Of a stretch of DNA of 64,000 bases, positions 61,502 through 64,000 are shown one piece after another. This stretch comes from Qipengyuania gaetbuli. Lineage in GTDB: Bacteria; Pseudomonadota; Alphaproteobacteria; Sphingomonadales; Sphingomonadaceae. The position numbers were made by a program, and so were the translations under genes. The stretch covers positions 2,450,001 through 2,514,000 of the forward strand of contig NZ_JAIUZO010000002.1 in the NCBI RefSeq assembly GCF_020171365.1. The letters are read 5' to 3'. Each line of letters opens with the position of its first letter. Positions within the stretch are counted from its first letter, which is position 1. The notes beneath the pieces were generated by a model. That model had not been told where the DNA came from. It searched no databases and saw only the letters and a program-made list of their open reading frames with translations.

Positions 61502-64000
61502 ATGTTCGACAAGACTTTCCTTGAGTATGCCCGCGGTCGCCTGACCGGCGATCCGGTGCGCTTTGCAGACTGGATGCGCGAGAACTGGCATCACAACCAG
61601 CGCCTGCGCGTCCTGACCTATCTCATTGGTATCGCGGTCATGCTGCTGGTCCTCCTCTGGGCCTCGCTGGCGCGCAACCTGCCCGATGCGGAAAGCCTGC
61701 TCGACTACGAAACGCCGCTGCCGACAGTGGTGCGCGGCGTCGACGGCGAGATCGTCCATTCCTACGCCCGCGAGCGGCGCGTGCAATTGCAGTATATCGA
61801 CTTCCCGCAGCCGATGATCGAGGCGTTCCTTTCGGCCGAGGACAAGACCTTCTTCAGCCATAGCGGTGTCGACTTCACCGGCACCCTGAACGCTGTGTTC
61901 GATTACGCCACCAAATACGGTTCGGGCGAGCGTGCGGTAGGTGGTTCGACCATTACCCAGCAGGTCGCCAAGAACCTGCTGCTCGGGGATGAATACTCGG
62001 TCACCCGCAAGCTGAAGGAAATGATCCTTGCCCAGCGCATCGAACAGGTACTGACCAAGCAGGAGATTCTCGAACTCTATCTCAACGAAATCCCGTTGGG
62101 ACGCCGCAGCTTCGGCGTGCAGGCCGCAGCGCGCGCCTATTTCGACAAGGATGTGGACCAGCTCGAACTGCACGAGACTGCATTCCTCGCAATCCTGCCC
62201 AAGGCGCCCGAGCGCTATGGCCGCGAGCGCTTCCGCGACATGGCGGTCGCCCGCCGCAATTTCGTGCTCGACCAGATGGTCGCGAACGATTTCGTGTCCG
62301 CTGCCGAAGCCGCACAGGCCAAAGCGCAGCCGCTCGGCCTCGTCCAGCAACGCAGCGAGCGCTCGGCCGATGCAGGCTACTTCCTGGAGGAAGTGCGCCG
62401 CCAGCTGATCGACCAGTTCGGCGAGACGGCGGAGGATGGCGGCAACAGCGTCTATGCGGGCGGCCTGTGGGTTCGCACATCGCTCGACGTCGAATTGCAG
62501 GATGCTGCGCGCGATGCTCTGCGTGCCCAGCTGCTGAGCTACCATGGCAACCGCGGCTACACCGGTCCGGTTGCGACGCTCAATCCCGACAATGGCGACC
62601 TTCACGGCCAGCTCGCCTCCTCCAACCTCTCCACCAATTACCGCAACTGGCGTATCGGCGTGGTGACGGAGGGCGGCAGTTCGCCCAAGCTCGGCCTGAC
62701 GGACGGCAAGGACTACCCCCTGGCCGGCGCGCCGAACACGTTGCGTGTCGGCGATGTGGTGGCGGCCGAGCCCTCCGGTTCCGGCTATCGTCTGCGGGCC
62801 ATCCCCGAAGTTTCGGGCGCATTTCTCGCGGAAGACCCGCAGACCGGCCGTATCCTAGCGATGCAGGGCGGTTTCGACAGCCGTCTGGGTAGCTTCAACC
62901 GTGCGACGCAGGCGCTGCGCCAGCCGGGCTCGACCATCAAGCCGTTCGTGTATGCGGCGGCGCTCGACAACGGCATGACTCCGGCGACCATGGTGCCGGA
63001 CCAGACCTTCTGCGTCTGGCAAGGCGCAAACCTTGGCGAAAAATGCTTCCGCAACTTTGGCGGCGGCGGCGGTGGCGAGCATACGCTCCGCTGGGGTCTC
63101 GAGCAGAGCCGCAACCTCATGACGGTCCACATTGCCGATGACACGGGCATGCAGAACGTCGTGCAGACGATCAAGCGGCTCGGTATCGGAGATTACGAGC
63201 CGTACTATTCCTTCGCGCTGGGCGCGGGCGACACCACGGTTGTCAACATGGTCAACGCCTATGCGGCGCTCGCCAACTGGGGCCGGATGAACCCCGGGAC
63301 GGTCATCGACTTCGTCCAGGATCGCCGCGGCAAGGTGATCTACCGTTCCGACAAGCGTGAATGCACGGGCTGCAACATGGATGAATGGGACGGCCAGCCC
63401 ATGCCGCGCTTCGAGCCTTCGGGCAAACAGGTGCTCGACCCGCGCACGGCCTTCCAGATGGTGCATATGCTCCAGGGCGTCGTCACGCGCGGGACGGCGG
63501 TACGCCTTCGCAGCCTCGAACTTCCGATGTTTGGCAAGACCGGCACGACCAACGGCCCAACCAATGCATGGTTCGTCGGCGGCACGCCTGACATCGTGGC
63601 GGGCATGTATGTCGGTTTCGATCAGCCCCGCAATCTCGGCGGGTGGGTGCAGGGCGGCAATACTGCTGCGCCGATCATGCAGCGTTTCGTCCAGGAGACG
63701 AAAGAACGCTGGACCGCACAGGACTTCATCGCGCCTCCCGGCATCCGAATGGTCAAGATCGACCGGCGGACCGGCAAGCGCGTGTTCGAAGGCACGCCTT
63801 CCAACGAGCCGACTGCGGCCGTTATCTGGGAAGCATTCAAACCCGACACCGAACCGCCGCGCTCGACGAGGTCCGACGAACTCGCTGCCCAGCGTGCCGA
63901 AATCCTGGAGCTGATCCGCCGCGCCCGTGAAGGTGTCCGCGCGAACACCAGCCAGGCCTCGACAGTGCGCGAGGAGGGGCCGGGCGACTTCGTCGAGGAA
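61502..64000 (+). CDS. mrcA: Penicillin-binding protein 1A (3' end outside window)
   Basis: Open for 833 codons to the last base of the window, so the C-terminus is missing. One N-terminal membrane segment (LTYLIGIAVMLLVLLWASLA), a GT51 glycosyltransferase domain (AEDKTFFSHSGVDFTG, VGGSTITQQVAKNLLL) and a transpeptidase domain with catalytic STIK (RQPGSTIKPFVY), SRN (EQSRNLM) and KTGT (FGKTGTTNG) motifs. It polymerises and crosslinks peptidoglycan. ATG 61502 gives the usual short cytoplasmic N-terminus. It forms an operon-like pair with the amidase. Confidence 0.96.
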   Translation, partial: MFDKTFLEYARGRLTGDPVRFADWMRENWHHNQRLRVLTYLIGIAVMLLVLLWASLARNLPDAESLLDYETPLPTVVRGVDGEIVHSYARERRVQLQYIDFPQPMIEAFLSAEDKTFFSHSGVDFTGTLNAVFDYATKYGSGERAVGGSTITQQVAKNLLLGDEYSVTRKLKEMILAQRIEQVLTKQEILELYLNEIPLGRRSFGVQAAARAYFDKDVDQLELHETAFLAILPKAPERYGRERFRDMAVARRNFVLDQMVANDFVSAAEAAQAKAQPLGLVQQRSERSADAGYFLEEVRRQLIDQFGETAEDGGNSVYAGGLWVRTSLDVELQDAARDALRAQLLSYHGNRGYTGPVATLNPDNGDLHGQLASSNLSTNYRNWRIGVVTEGGSSPKLGLTDGKDYPLAGAPNTLRVGDVVAAEPSGSGYRLRAIPEVSGAFLAEDPQTGRILAMQGGFDSRLGSFNRATQALRQPGSTIKPFVYAAALDNGMTPATMVPDQTFCVWQGANLGEKCFRNFGGGGGGEHTLRWGLEQSRNLMTVHIADDTGMQNVVQTIKRLGIGDYEPYYSFALGAGDTTVVNMVNAYAALANWGRMNPGTVIDFVQDRRGKVIYRSDKRECTGCNMDEWDGQPMPRFEPSGKQVLDPRTAFQMVHMLQGVVTRGTAVRLRSLELPMFGKTGTTNGPTNAWFVGGTPDIVAGMYVGFDQPRNLGGWVQGGNTAAPIMQRFVQETKERWTAQDFIAPPGIRMVKIDRRTGKRVFEGTPSNEPTAAVIWEAFKPDTEPPRSTRSDELAAQRAEILELIRRAREGVRANTSQASTVREEGPGDFVEE

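Noticed and set aside
1..64000. tRNA, rRNA, CRISPR arrays, insertion sequences or prophage
   Set aside because: No CCA-tailed cloverleaf, repeat-spacer array, transposase or terminal inverted repeat was recognised by eye; an automated tRNA or CRISPR scan was not available.

Overview
The window reads as chromosomal DNA from an alphaproteobacterium of the Sphingomonadales, most likely Erythrobacteraceae. This rests on uniformly high GC, tightly packed operons with ATGA/GTGA start-stop overlaps, an exosortase A (XrtA) exopolysaccharide locus in the short sphingomonad layout, an RNase E ending in a GWW-type tail, and a GTTC-N7-GTTC site of the alphaproteobacterial LexA type. No rRNA, tRNA, insertion sequence, prophage or CRISPR array was seen. 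The placement is an inference from gene content, not a database match.

Region 1 (2-31151 and on to 32344) is core and housekeeping sequence. It opens with a 5'-truncated membrane hydrolase, then CPD photolyase, cyclopropane fatty acid synthase and a serine hydrolase. A minus-strand block holds a PilZ protein, an SDR and PurF. The plus strand then carries the LolC/LolD lipoprotein exporter, small proteins, a glutathione peroxidase, DnaE, an acyl-CoA ligase, an RluE-type pseudouridine synthase, a DUF1330 protein, an MFS transporter and a MerB-like protein. A minus-strand DNA-repair/cell-wall group follows: a SplB-like radical SAM protein behind a LexA-type box, MoaB, lytic transglycosylase and a degenerate uracil-DNA-glycosylase-like protein. 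ETF-QO, IspE, N-formylglutamate amidohydrolase, IlvD, a lipoprotein, Nnr and an RNA methyltransferase complete the region.

Region 2 (32341-50190) is the XrtA/PEP-CTERM locus. A minus-strand arm (two alpha/beta hydrolases, acyl carrier protein, BioF2-type acyltransferase) starts head to head with a plus-strand arm (AMP ligase, PLP decarboxylase). The plus strand continues with polysaccharide export protein, chain-length determinant, tyrosine kinase, outer-membrane barrel, ExeA-like ATPase, polysaccharide deacetylase, FemAB protein, glycosyltransferase, exosortase A and an asparagine-synthetase-like amidotransferase. Together these should build, modify and export an exopolysaccharide and process PEP-CTERM proteins, although no PEP-CTERM substrate is encoded here. 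The exosortase lacks the EpsI domain that commonly follows it.

Region 3 (50201-57359) holds a zapE-thioesterase-sdhB operon detached from sdhCDA, then a second envelope-glycan cluster: HAD phosphatase, CDP-glycerol-glycerophosphotransferase-like protein, flippase, sugar/polyol nucleotidyltransferase and methyltransferase. This looks like an uncharacterised phosphodiester-polymer pathway.

Region 4 (57366-64000) has RNase E with a long structured leader, an N-acetylmuramoyl-L-alanine amidase, and a class A penicillin-binding protein that runs off the end of the window.

The strongest candidates for something new are the ACP/ligase/decarboxylase/acyltransferase module of the XrtA locus, the EpsI-less exosortase, the 52.7-57.4 kb glycan cluster, the MFS/MerB-like pair, and the LexA-type box in front of the radical SAM gene.
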